From: Bacteroidota bacterium
GTDB lineage: Bacteria; Bacteroidota; Bacteroidia; CAILMK01; JAAYUY01
Assembly: GCA_016776505.1 (NCBI GenBank)
Contig: JADHTG010000028.1
Span: forward strand, 1 to 37,500
Direction: 5' to 3'
DNA length: 37,500 nt
The translations under genes and the position numbers were made by a program. Shown piece by piece: positions 23,456-31,516 of the stretch (position 1 is its first letter; the number at the start of each line of letters is the position of its first letter). The notes under the pieces were generated by a model. The model did not search any database, was not told where the DNA came from, and was given only the letters and a program-made list of their open reading frames with translations.

Positions 23456-23486
23456 AAGGCTAATCAAAAATTCGGTTTGCCTTTTT
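23456..23486 (+). terminator. Intrinsic terminator of mscS
   Basis: AAGGC, an unpaired T and AATC form a stem with GGTT, T and GCCTT around an eight-base loop, followed by TTTTTG. It begins 20 bases past the mscS stop codon. Confidence 0.65.
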
Positions 23487-23534
23487 GTTCTGTTGCTTGT
23501 TAGAGTACAATTTTTTTTTCAAATAATCCCCAGC

Positions 23535-26500
23535 TTACCACACCCTAAAATCAAATTCTATATTCTCCTGCCTGCTGGTTGGTTTTTGACGGCCTTTAGT
23601 CAGGACAAAAACCTGGTTGATCACGTAGTCGCGCAATTCTGAAATACTGATTATTCTATTCTTGTCTTTGTCTGCTTTGAATTCTTTAAGTCCGCGGATG
23701 ATAGAATAAGTGAACACCCCGTTTTGCCATTCATCATTTTCAATAGCATATCCCAGACCACTGGATGCGCTTGTAACAACAATTCCTGCTGTATTTAATT
23801 CTGCAAACAAATCTTTCATCAATTCAAAACTGTTGTAGACTTCTACATTTTCATCCTGTATAACATAAGCTCCTTTGGTAAAGCTCGTTGTAATCTGATT
23901 ATCCTGCATGTTGGCCAAAGCCCTTTTTACACCCTGGTCTGTATCGTCCAACTCTCCTGAATGACAAGTGTCAAGGAATAATAAGCGTTTTCTACAAGCC
24001 AAACCCTCCAGCAAACCAGTCATTTCAGCAAATGAAAGCCCCTTGTCTGCAGGATTTTTAAAATCGATATCGTGGGTTGCAAAAAAATAATTTCCATCTG
24101 AATCAAGTAATCCATGCCCGGAAATAAACAGCAGGATCAGATCATCTTCTGCTGCCTCTTCAAGCCATTTTCTTATCTGCATGATATTTTCCCTCCTGGC
24201 CTGATCATCTAAAAGGCTCCATCTCCTGACAAGCGGAAATGCGTCTGAATTGAAGTGGTAATTTTTGGAAACAAAAAAGTCACCATCTCCGTAAAATAGC
24301 GTATCAAAAGGTGAAAATAATTTTTGCAGGTCGGAAGCATCTTTAGCAGCATAACGAAGGTTGTAGCTGGAATCCAGATAATCGGATACCCCAATGGTTA
24401 TTAAATAAATATCAGGTTTGATCGTTTCCTTTGGTTTATAATTTACTGTGATAACATCAGGCAAAGACCGAAGTCCGTGTTCATTTTCGACAAAAACTTT
24501 AATTCTGTTGCTGCCTTCAGATAATTTAATTGTCCGAGATATGGTTTCACTTTTCAGACCGGGTGTTTGAAATTTTTTCCCACTTCCCTTAAAAAGGGGT
24601 ACCCCATTCACCTGCATTTGCCAATGGCTTAAAGTGGAGAAACTATCAAAAAATGAAACACTGATTTCAACCTCAGGTTTCTCACTAACCGATTTGAATG
24701 TCTTTCTGTTATTGAATTCTGCATGGGGGAATTTACTAACGTCTAATAACACTGATAAACTGGATGTATCTGCATAATTAGCTACCAGTCTTTTTTGCCA
24801 GGCTTTTTCACAGGCTGTCAGCAGGGCAGGAGATGCTTTCCCTGAAACAGCCAATAATTTATCCGGTCTGTTATACAAAAGGTCATAACTTTCGACTGGA
24901 TAAACCTGCTTATCGATTTTTACTCCTATTTGTTTGAGGGCCGACTTGCCTGACTTGTAATTATACCGGCTTACAAAAATATCTTCTTTTCCTGAACGAT
25001 ACAGATCAATTTCATCCTCTTTTTTTATGGAGATGAGTTGCACTTGCTGTAAAAACTGGCTGGCTAAAACTAAATCATCTTTTAAAATACAGGCATTATA
25101 AAAACTAAGGTTGGCAGGTATTTTACGTATTACTTCCCGGGATTCCATATCCAGAACAACAAGCTTGTAATCGGTGAAAAAATCCAAACCAAATTTCTCC
25201 ACCTTGTATTCAACCGAATCTTTCCATTTGTCAAGACTGTAATCATGAATAAGTCCCATGGCTAAGTAGTTCCCATTGTAATCCATACATGTCAGCCCAT
25301 TGTTTTGAATGGAAATCAATGTGTCTTCCTTTAAATTGTTAAGATCGGTTAAAATAACATGATTTAAATAATTGGAATCCTTTATTTCCTGGGATGAATA
25401 AAGCAGTTTTCCGTCTGCTGCAAATAAAAAGGGGCTGTTGTTTAATCCTCTATTAACAGGTTTCCTGAAAATCTCTTTTAAATTCCTGCTGCTCAAGACC
25501 ACTAATTCGCTATTTTCATCCAGGAACACCAACATCTCTTTATTGGGAGAAAACAGGAAATTGTGATTTAAATCGATGATTTTTTGATTCAAAAGTTCTT
25601 TCCCTGTCACAAGATCAAGAATATAGAGAGTGGTTTTTACATGTTTTATGTCAAAAAAATCGTTGATTCCTTCGAATAATATGATGTCCAGCTCTGCATC
25701 CAGGCAGAGGAGTTTCATGTAGTTTTCCTGTTGATCTTTATTCCAGTTTAAAGGATAATCTTTTTTCAATGACAATGAATCAAGAGTGTACAATAGAAAA
25801 TGATTCTCCTCATTTTCGAATTCATCGGTGGTGGTCCATACTGCCAGCGTGTTGTCAGAAGGCTGAAAACTCATGATATTTTCTTTGCCCGAAGGAAACC
25901 ACAGGGATTTACCTTCCTGGTAGTTATAATTACTAAGCAGGTCGTAGGTCATGGATGAATTGAAGTTTTTACGTTCAAGTTTAGCCAGGTCATAAAAATC
26001 CAGTATTTTATTGGAGCTGTTATCGTATAAATAAAAAGTGTTCTGATCACTGAAACCCAGTTGTCCACCGAAACCAGTCATTGCGTTATTCAGGTTATCG
26101 CTGTATTGAAGATTATCCATGTTAAAAATCCTCAGCTGAAGATGGCTACTTATAATCAATTCATGACTATTCTTTAAACAGGCCACATCGCTGATTTGAT
26201 GGAATCCCCAAAAATGATCTGAGGGTTTATCCGTAAAAATAAACTCATAGGTAACTGTTTCTATTATGAACAAGTGGAAGCCACCAGTTGCGATCATATA
26301 TTCCCCATCATCAGAACATCGCACTTTGTTAATTGCAACTTCTTTCCCATCACCTATTAATTTTTTACTGAATTGATTGTCTACAGATCGAATCATTATA
26401 TAATTGGCGCCTGAACTGCTATACTTTTTAGCAGTCCCTGTATAAGCCAAAGCATTCCTGCCGGGAATAAAAGTCAAATCATAAATCCTGTCCTCAAAAT

Positions 26501-27167
26501 CTGCACTTTCCCACAGGGGTTCCATTCTTTCCACTTCCATCATAATCACATGGCCATTTTCGAATCCGACTGCAAGCTGCTTGTTTTTACTGGAAACCAC
26601 CATATTGCAAATACGATTTTCAAATGCATATTGATGGCGAAGTTGTAATCCTGAATCTGCTGTTTGAAAATAATGAAATATGATTGATCTGTGAAAAATA
26701 AGTGTATTAAATGTATGCTCAGGCTCATCATAATACTCATTGATATAAAAATACAGATGCCCGCCTTCACCATATATTAAATCAGATTCTGTACTGAATT
26801 TATTCGCCACTTCTCTCTTCTGGTAATCATATAATGTCAGGCTTGAATTACTACTTGTATTTACAAAAGAATTGAAATTATGGCTGTTAAACAGTATCAT
26901 ATTTTTGTGGGGAGTAAATTTTAAACGCTGTGAGGAAGTGCTGGCAAATGGGATATTGTGAAGCATATGTTTTTCCTTGATCAGTTTGGAATTAATATCC
27001 CATATGACCAATTTTCCGCTTTCATCTATACTCGCAAATTCTTTTTCCTTTACAGCAAGTGCTGTAATTGGTTGAGCATGTCCATCCTGTATAACAAATT
27101 CCGGGTTTTGAGCCAGGCTTTGTTTAAAAAAACAGAAGAGCAGGAACAGGCTAAAATACTTCACCAC
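23535..27167 (-). CDS. Secreted beta-propeller protein with C-terminal caspase-like (C14) protease domain
   Basis: 1210 residues from GTG 27167; a second GTG follows at once. The signal peptide is residues 1-19 (FFKQSLAQ). Residues 25-800 look like WD40/quinoprotein-type propellers, perhaps two (GHAQPITALAVKEKEFASID; repeated strand-turn blocks). An Ig-like sandwich lies at about 835-920. The caspase domain, about 925-1205, starts YLITIGVSDYLDSSYNLRYA. The catalytic His is near 1018 (FISGHGLLDSDG) and the Cys near 1068 (LFLDTCHSGE), so it appears active. Export places the protease in the periplasm or outside, without a type A tail. Its start codon shares one base with the stop of the upstream lipoprotein gene. 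Confidence 0.9.
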   Translation of the reverse strand: MVKYFSLFLLFCFFKQSLAQNPEFVIQDGHAQPITALAVKEKEFASIDESGKLVIWDINSKLIKEKHMLHNIPFASTSSQRLKFTPHKNMILFNSHNFNSFVNTSSNSSLTLYDYQKREVANKFSTESDLIYGEGGHLYFYINEYYDEPEHTFNTLIFHRSIIFHYFQTADSGLQLRHQYAFENRICNMVVSSKNKQLAVGFENGHVIMMEVERMEPLWESADFEDRIYDLTFIPGRNALAYTGTAKKYSSSGANYIMIRSVDNQFSKKLIGDGKEVAINKVRCSDDGEYMIATGGFHLFIIETVTYEFIFTDKPSDHFWGFHQISDVACLKNSHELIISSHLQLRIFNMDNLQYSDNLNNAMTGFGGQLGFSDQNTFYLYDNSSNKILDFYDLAKLERKNFNSSMTYDLLSNYNYQEGKSLWFPSGKENIMSFQPSDNTLAVWTTTDEFENEENHFLLYTLDSLSLKKDYPLNWNKDQQENYMKLLCLDAELDIILFEGINDFFDIKHVKTTLYILDLVTGKELLNQKIIDLNHNFLFSPNKEMLVFLDENSELVVLSSRNLKEIFRKPVNRGLNNSPFLFAADGKLLYSSQEIKDSNYLNHVILTDLNNLKEDTLISIQNNGLTCMDYNGNYLAMGLIHDYSLDKWKDSVEYKVEKFGLDFFTDYKLVVLDMESREVIRKIPANLSFYNACILKDDLVLASQFLQQVQLISIKKEDEIDLYRSGKEDIFVSRYNYKSGKSALKQIGVKIDKQVYPVESYDLLYNRPDKLLAVSGKASPALLTACEKAWQKRLVANYADTSSLSVLLDVSKFPHAEFNNRKTFKSVSEKPEVEISVSFFDSFSTLSHWQMQVNGVPLFKGSGKKFQTPGLKSETISRTIKLSEGSNRIKVFVENEHGLRSLPDVITVNYKPKETIKPDIYLITIGVSDYLDSSYNLRYAAKDASDLQKLFSPFDTLFYGDGDFFVSKNYHFNSDAFPLVRRWSLLDDQARRENIMQIRKWLEEAAEDDLILLFISGHGLLDSDGNYFFATHDIDFKNPADKGLSFAEMTGLLEGLACRKRLLFLDTCHSGELDDTDQGVKRALANMQDNQITTSFTKGAYVIQDENVEVYNSFELMKDLFAELNTAGIVVTSASSGLGYAIENDEWQNGVFTYSIIRGLKEFKADKDKNRIISISELRDYVINQVFVLTKGRQKPTSRQENIEFDFRVW

Positions 27168-28132
27168 TAATGTATGTTCAACTTATTGATCAACTCATAT
27201 TTCACATTTTCCATAATATAGTCCTTGTTTTGCGACATGACCCTGGATACAAAATTGTCTTTTGCTGTTTCTGTTATTTCTGCTGAAATATTGTACTGGC
27301 CTTTTCCGTAACAATTTTTAATTTCGTTCTGATAAGTCACATAATTGCCATTAGAGCGTGGCACCAGGTAACTGAATCCATATAATTTTCGGCCAATTAC
27401 ATTTTGTGCATAATCCTGGTATTCCTTACTATGATAATCCACCGGCACATTTCTCAGATCAAAAAAGAATCGCCCGATTTCTTCATCCCTGAAAATCTGT
27501 GACCTGTCGTTTACCCAGGAGGAAGAGAACGAAATGTCCATATCAACATTCACGTATTTCCGTTTGGCAAAAAATGCTGTCCAGGGTAAATACCATCTGA
27601 AACCCGGGATTTTGGCTTTGCAATACTTCATTACAAAATCTTCCACTTTCAGGTGGAAAACAGAATTATTGATGATGTCCTCCGGATTATCCAGATCGAG
27701 CACAAAAGAAATATATACAGCTGTATCAATCGTACCATCTTTCAATTGCACCTGCCTAAGTATATCAAATCCGCTGAATTTAATGCCTGTAAAATCAAAA
27801 GGCCCCTGTTCGGATATAAAGTTGTAATAATATATGTCGGATAAGGCTGTACGATAATTTGCCGTGTATTTGTTTTGTTCATTCTGGATCAACATTTTTA
27901 TCCCGTTAACAGCCATGTTAACTCCTTCCATGACCAAAACTCCACGTGCACTGTTTATTGCCACCACCTGGGGTTTTAAATCATTAATTGCCAGGACATC
28001 TTGTTGTTCCTTGATAGTGATTTGCACACTTTCTCCCTGCTGTTTATTTGAAAATGTGTAACTTGCACAGGAGGATAAAAAGAACAATGCCATCAGAGAA
28101 AAGCTGCCATAATGAACGGATAATTTTTTCAT
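27167..28132 (-). CDS. Lipoprotein of unknown function, operon partner of the caspase-propeller protein
   Basis: 321 residues. The signal peptide ends in a lipobox, FFLSSC (lipidated Cys near 22), followed by ASYTFSNK. The mature protein has mixed alpha/beta character with no recognised domain. Notable segments are GVLVMEGVNMAVNGIKMLIQ near residue 65 and the FVLDLDNPEDIINNSVFHLK region near 145. Later comes SWVNDRSQIFRDEEIGRFFF. The stop codon TAG overlaps the GTG start of the caspase gene by one base, so the two are translationally coupled and the proteins probably act together at the envelope. A -7-like box, TATTTTTG, lies at 28174-28167. Confidence 0.8.
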   Translation of the reverse strand: MKKLSVHYGSFSLMALFFLSSCASYTFSNKQQGESVQITIKEQQDVLAINDLKPQVVAINSARGVLVMEGVNMAVNGIKMLIQNEQNKYTANYRTALSDIYYYNFISEQGPFDFTGIKFSGFDILRQVQLKDGTIDTAVYISFVLDLDNPEDIINNSVFHLKVEDFVMKYCKAKIPGFRWYLPWTAFFAKRKYVNVDMDISFSSSWVNDRSQIFRDEEIGRFFFDLRNVPVDYHSKEYQDYAQNVIGRKLYGFSYLVPRSNGNYVTYQNEIKNCYGKGQYNISAEITETAKDNFVSRVMSQNKDYIMENVKYELINKLNIH

Positions 28133-28330
28133 GATTTTCTTTATTTAATTGGAGGTGTTCTAATTTCAAAAATACGAATATTTGATAATCATGCTGTTGT
28201 CTTAGTAAACTTCTTTGATTAACAAAAGATCAAAAAATAATCCTGATGGCTATAATTACCCTAATAATAGATGGTATTCTTTTTGATAGTGGGGTTTGGA
28301 ATGAATCTAAATAATGCTCAGCTATAAGTT

Positions 28331-29983
28331 ATGAATAACGCGAATTTTAATTTTGGACTACCCCAGAATGAGACTGTATTAAGCTACAGGGCGGGTACCC
28401 GTGAAAGGAAACAACTCATTGCCGAAATGGAAAGAATGAGTTCAGAAATACTGGATATTCCCTTAATAATTGGGGGTAAAGAAATAAGAACAGATAATAC
28501 GGCCCAGGTAGTGATGCCTCATAATCATTCCCATGTGTTGGCAAATTACCACAAGGCAGGTGAAAAAGAAATTCAAATGGCCATTGATGCTTCCATGCAG
28601 GCTCATAAAGCATGGGAGGAATTATCCTGGGTGGAGAGAGTATCCATTACCTTAAAAGTCGCTGATTTAATCGCAAAGAAATACCGGCATGTGATCAATG
28701 CATCCACCATGCTGGGACAAAGCAAGAATGCATTCCAGGCTGAGATTGATGCGGCAGATGAAACGATAGATTTTTTGCGTTTTAATGCACACTATATTTC
28801 TGAAATTTACCACGATCAACCATTTTCGGAAACAGGCATTATAAATAGAATTGAATATCGGCCTTTAGAAGGGTTTGTATTTGCCATCAGTCCTTTTAAT
28901 TTTACTTCCATTGCTGCAAATTTGTCTTTTGCACCTGCCCTGATGGGAAATACCATTGTCTGGAAGCCTGCTTCTACTGCTGTATTGTCCAATTATTACA
29001 TGATGAAAATTTTCAAGGAAGCCGGTTTGCCTGATGGAGTGATTAATTTTATTCCTGGTTCAGGTTCGCTGATTGGCAAGCATGTACTGGCGCATAAAGA
29101 TTTGGCAGGCATTCACTTTACCGGATCGAATGCTACTTTCAATCATTTATGGAAAACAGTGGCTGATCATCTTCCCCTATATAAATCTTATCCCAAAATT
29201 GTGGGAGAAACGGGAGGAAAAGATTTCATCTTTGTACATGAATCAGCCCAGGAGAGAGAAGTGGCTACAGCCATTGTCAGGGGAGCCTATGAATACCAGG
29301 GGCAAAAATGTTCAGCTGCTTCACGTGCTTATATACCTGAATCACTCTGGACAGGCATAAAGTCCGATATAAGTGAAATGATTTCTGAAATAAGGGTAGG
29401 AGATGTGACAGAATTCGGAAACTTCATGAATGCAGTCATTGATGAAAACGCTTTTGATACGATCATGTCCTATATTGAGTATGCGAAGAATGCAGATGAT
29501 GCCGAAATAATTTTTGGTGGTCATGGAGATAAATCAAAAGGATATTTTATTGAGCCAACAGTAATACTCACTGCTAATCCGCATTTCAAAACCATGGAAG
29601 AAGAGATATTTGGTCCGGTGATGACCATTTATGTCTACAAAAACAAAGATTTTGAAAAAACACTGGAGATTTGTGACAGCACTTCTCCCTATGCACTGAC
29701 AGGATCTATTTTTAGCCAGGACAGGGCAGCCCTGACACGTGCGTGCAAAGTACTCAAATATGCTGCCGGTAACTTCTATTACAACGACAAACCCACAGGA
29801 GCCGTTGTAGGACAACAGCCCTTTGGCGGTTCCCGTGCCTCAGGTACCAATGACAAGGCCGGAAGCTACCTCAATCTATTGCGCTGGACCAGTCCACGGA
29901 CCATCAAGGAAACACTCATCCCCCCTTCTGAATTTAAATATCCTTTTATGAGTGAAGGCAGGTGTGGGGATAAGAAAGTATAA
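28331..29983 (+). CDS. pruA: L-glutamate gamma-semialdehyde dehydrogenase (1-pyrroline-5-carboxylate dehydrogenase)
   Basis: 550 residues, full length for the Bacteroidota and eukaryote-type P5C dehydrogenase. It oxidises glutamate semialdehyde to glutamate with NAD+ in proline breakdown. Visible signatures are SPFNFTSIAANL, WKPASTAVLSNYYM, FTGSNATFNHLW, the catalytic Glu in VGETGGKDFIFV (E293), the nucleophile Cys327 in YQGQKCSAASRAY, EEEIFGPVMTIYVY, and QQPFGGSRASGTNDKAG near the end. The start is ATG 28331. It is a single-gene unit with a terminator just after it. Proline dehydrogenase (putA/prodh) is not in the window. Confidence 0.97.
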   Translation: MNNANFNFGLPQNETVLSYRAGTRERKQLIAEMERMSSEILDIPLIIGGKEIRTDNTAQVVMPHNHSHVLANYHKAGEKEIQMAIDASMQAHKAWEELSWVERVSITLKVADLIAKKYRHVINASTMLGQSKNAFQAEIDAADETIDFLRFNAHYISEIYHDQPFSETGIINRIEYRPLEGFVFAISPFNFTSIAANLSFAPALMGNTIVWKPASTAVLSNYYMMKIFKEAGLPDGVINFIPGSGSLIGKHVLAHKDLAGIHFTGSNATFNHLWKTVADHLPLYKSYPKIVGETGGKDFIFVHESAQEREVATAIVRGAYEYQGQKCSAASRAYIPESLWTGIKSDISEMISEIRVGDVTEFGNFMNAVIDENAFDTIMSYIEYAKNADDAEIIFGGHGDKSKGYFIEPTVILTANPHFKTMEEEIFGPVMTIYVYKNKDFEKTLEICDSTSPYALTGSIFSQDRAALTRACKVLKYAAGNFYYNDKPTGAVVGQQPFGGSRASGTNDKAGSYLNLLRWTSPRTIKETLIPPSEFKYPFMSEGRCGDKKV

Positions 29984-30004
29984 GAAATAAAATTTTTTCC
30001 CGAA

Positions 30005-30025
30005 TTCAGCCTTGCTGAAATTTTT
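30005..30025 (+). terminator. Intrinsic terminator of pruA
   Basis: TTCAGC-CTT-GCTGAA, a six-base perfect stem with a three-base loop, followed by ATTTTT. It is 22 bases past the pruA stop codon. Confidence 0.6.
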
Positions 30026-30390
30026 GACCGTTGATTGAAAGAAGATATATAATAGGATCAGTCACTTCTGTATCCATGTTAGACAAGCTTTCCAGCTTGT
30101 CCTTGCACAAAAGCTTATTACTATCGCAATCTGGAAAGATGGTGTTACACTGCCCTGGCTGGACAAACATATAGTTTGTATCTTCACACAATTTGATGAC
30201 TCCCAAAGTCCGGAAAGATTGAGTAACTACTCTTAAAACTTCGTCCTGTATGTGGATCAACTGAGCAAAATGATTCGCCTGGTCAGGATGACAAGCGGAG
30301 CAGAAAGTCTGGTGGAGCGAATGATCCTCACAGACGAAGCCTAAATTGTTTTCATAACAAAAGAGGCTGATCCGCAAGGGTTGGCCTTTT
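30026..30390 (-). other. Gap with an open Cys-rich minus-strand frame of uncertain status
   Basis: One minus-strand frame stays open from 30461 to 30006 (151 codons). It contains FCYENNLG, FCSACHPDQ (a CxxCH pattern) and CNTIFPDCDS. Its first 24 codons overlap the propeller gene in another frame, and it has no proper start of its own within the gap. It matches no family I recognise. It may be a relic of a gene or a chance frame. A tight hairpin lies at 30082-30101 and another at 30359-30392. Confidence 0.3.
30082..30101. repeat. Perfect hairpin GACAAGCT-TTCC-AGCTTGTC
   Basis: Eight-base arms with a four-base loop and no T-run. It resembles short palindromic elements dispersed in Bacteroidota genomes. 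Confidence 0.55.
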
Positions 30391-30392
30391 TT
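30359..30392 (+). terminator. Long hairpin with GCAA tetraloop and T-run
   Basis: AAAAGAGGCTGATCC and GGGTTGGCCTTTTTT pair over 15 positions when four G-U pairs are allowed, around a GCAA tetraloop. This works only in plus-strand RNA: on the minus strand the same four positions are A-C mismatches. It touches the TAA stop codon of the minus-strand propeller gene (30391-30393), whose terminator it might otherwise be taken for. Confidence 0.6.
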
Positions 30393-31413
30393 ATTTCGAG
30401 CTGATTTGAATTTTATTTTGAAGTTTGTAGTTATACATGTAAAGGGTTGTCCCATGCCCAATCAATAATAATTTGCCGGGTCTGGCAAACTCCAGGGCAT
30501 AAAGAGGGTAGGAATTGCGAACCTTTAGATCAGTAAAAGTCGCGGTTTTGGTATCAAATTCATAAAATTTCCCCCGATAATTACAGGATATCATTTTGTT
30601 GTCGTAAGCAAACATTTCATAGATGCAACCCACATCGCTGACAATGGTCCTTTCAGGCTTATTTGTAAGCTGACCAATCATCCCATCTTTAAAGTATAAT
30701 ATATTTCTGCTTCCGCAATACCATAATTCATCTCCTATTTTATCCAAATCGTATACTAATCCTTTAATCCTATATTCCTCTGTCCAGCTAAGGCCATGGT
30801 CGGATGTACTTAATATGCTAGATTTCATAAATGGGATTGAAAAAGCAGATATCAGCAGTTTATCATGCTCCACATCATAATACATGGACCAAACAAATGA
30901 ATTTTTATTTTCCCATATCATTTCAGGTGCTGAGTTGCTATGAACAGATGTTTTCAATACAAATCCATTCGGATATGCCAACCTCCCATTTGCAATCCGG
31001 CTGGCTCCCCCGCATAAATAAATGGTTCCGTCTTCCAGGATCAGCATATCGTAGAAGCACCTTCTTTTATACAAGTAATTGAAGGTATTTTGAGAAAAAG
31101 TTTTGGATTCCGGGAAATAAGTAATCAATTGTCCATTGGAAGTGGCAATAAATACCTGTGATCTGAATTTTTTAATCCGTAGAATATGGCTGCATTCAAA
31201 AGGAATATCGATGATTTTTACCCGGCCCAGGCTGTCGATGGAGTGCAACACACCGAATTCACCCCCAGCCAGAAACTCATTGTTATTAATTTTGGTGATA
31301 TCGTAATAACTTGGATCCGGGTTGCTTCCTTTGGCAATTAATTTAACTTGTTGCCCTTTTAAAGTGAAATAGAAACAAAATATTAAAATAAAACAGCTCA
31401 ATAGATATTTCAT
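30391..31413 (-). CDS. Secreted protein with predicted beta-propeller (BNR/Ycf48-like) fold
   Basis: 340 residues. The signal peptide is residues 1-20 (YFTLKGQQ). The mature part is repetitive beta sequence with blocks such as EFLAGGEFGVLHSID, QVFIATSNGQLITYF, TIYLCGGASRIAN, ILSTSDHGLSWTEEY (a BNR-type SxDxGxxW repeat) and LWYCGSRNILYFKDG, spaced about 45 residues apart as in a six- or seven-bladed propeller. No active site is visible. There is no sorting tail, so it is probably periplasmic or peripheral. It is divergent from the histidine kinase gene and shares a 103-base promoter region with it. Confidence 0.78.
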   Translation of the reverse strand: MKYLLSCFILIFCFYFTLKGQQVKLIAKGSNPDPSYYDITKINNNEFLAGGEFGVLHSIDSLGRVKIIDIPFECSHILRIKKFRSQVFIATSNGQLITYFPESKTFSQNTFNYLYKRRCFYDMLILEDGTIYLCGGASRIANGRLAYPNGFVLKTSVHSNSAPEMIWENKNSFVWSMYYDVEHDKLLISAFSIPFMKSSILSTSDHGLSWTEEYRIKGLVYDLDKIGDELWYCGSRNILYFKDGMIGQLTNKPERTIVSDVGCIYEMFAYDNKMISCNYRGKFYEFDTKTATFTDLKVRNSYPLYALEFARPGKLLLIGHGTTLYMYNYKLQNKIQISSK

Positions 31414-31486
31414 CCTTGTTGGGTATTGTTTTGTGCAGCAAAAATATATTAATCACTTAAAATAATCAATGCTAATATTTTATATA

Positions 31487-31494
31487 TAGTTTTG
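31487..31494 (+). promoter_or_regulatory. Candidate -7 box of the sensor kinase gene (TAGTTTTG)
   Basis: An exact TAnnTTTG match 22 bases before the ATG. No TTG at -33, so only partial support. Confidence 0.35.
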
Positions 31495-31516
31495 TAATAG
31501 TTATAACTCAGAAATT

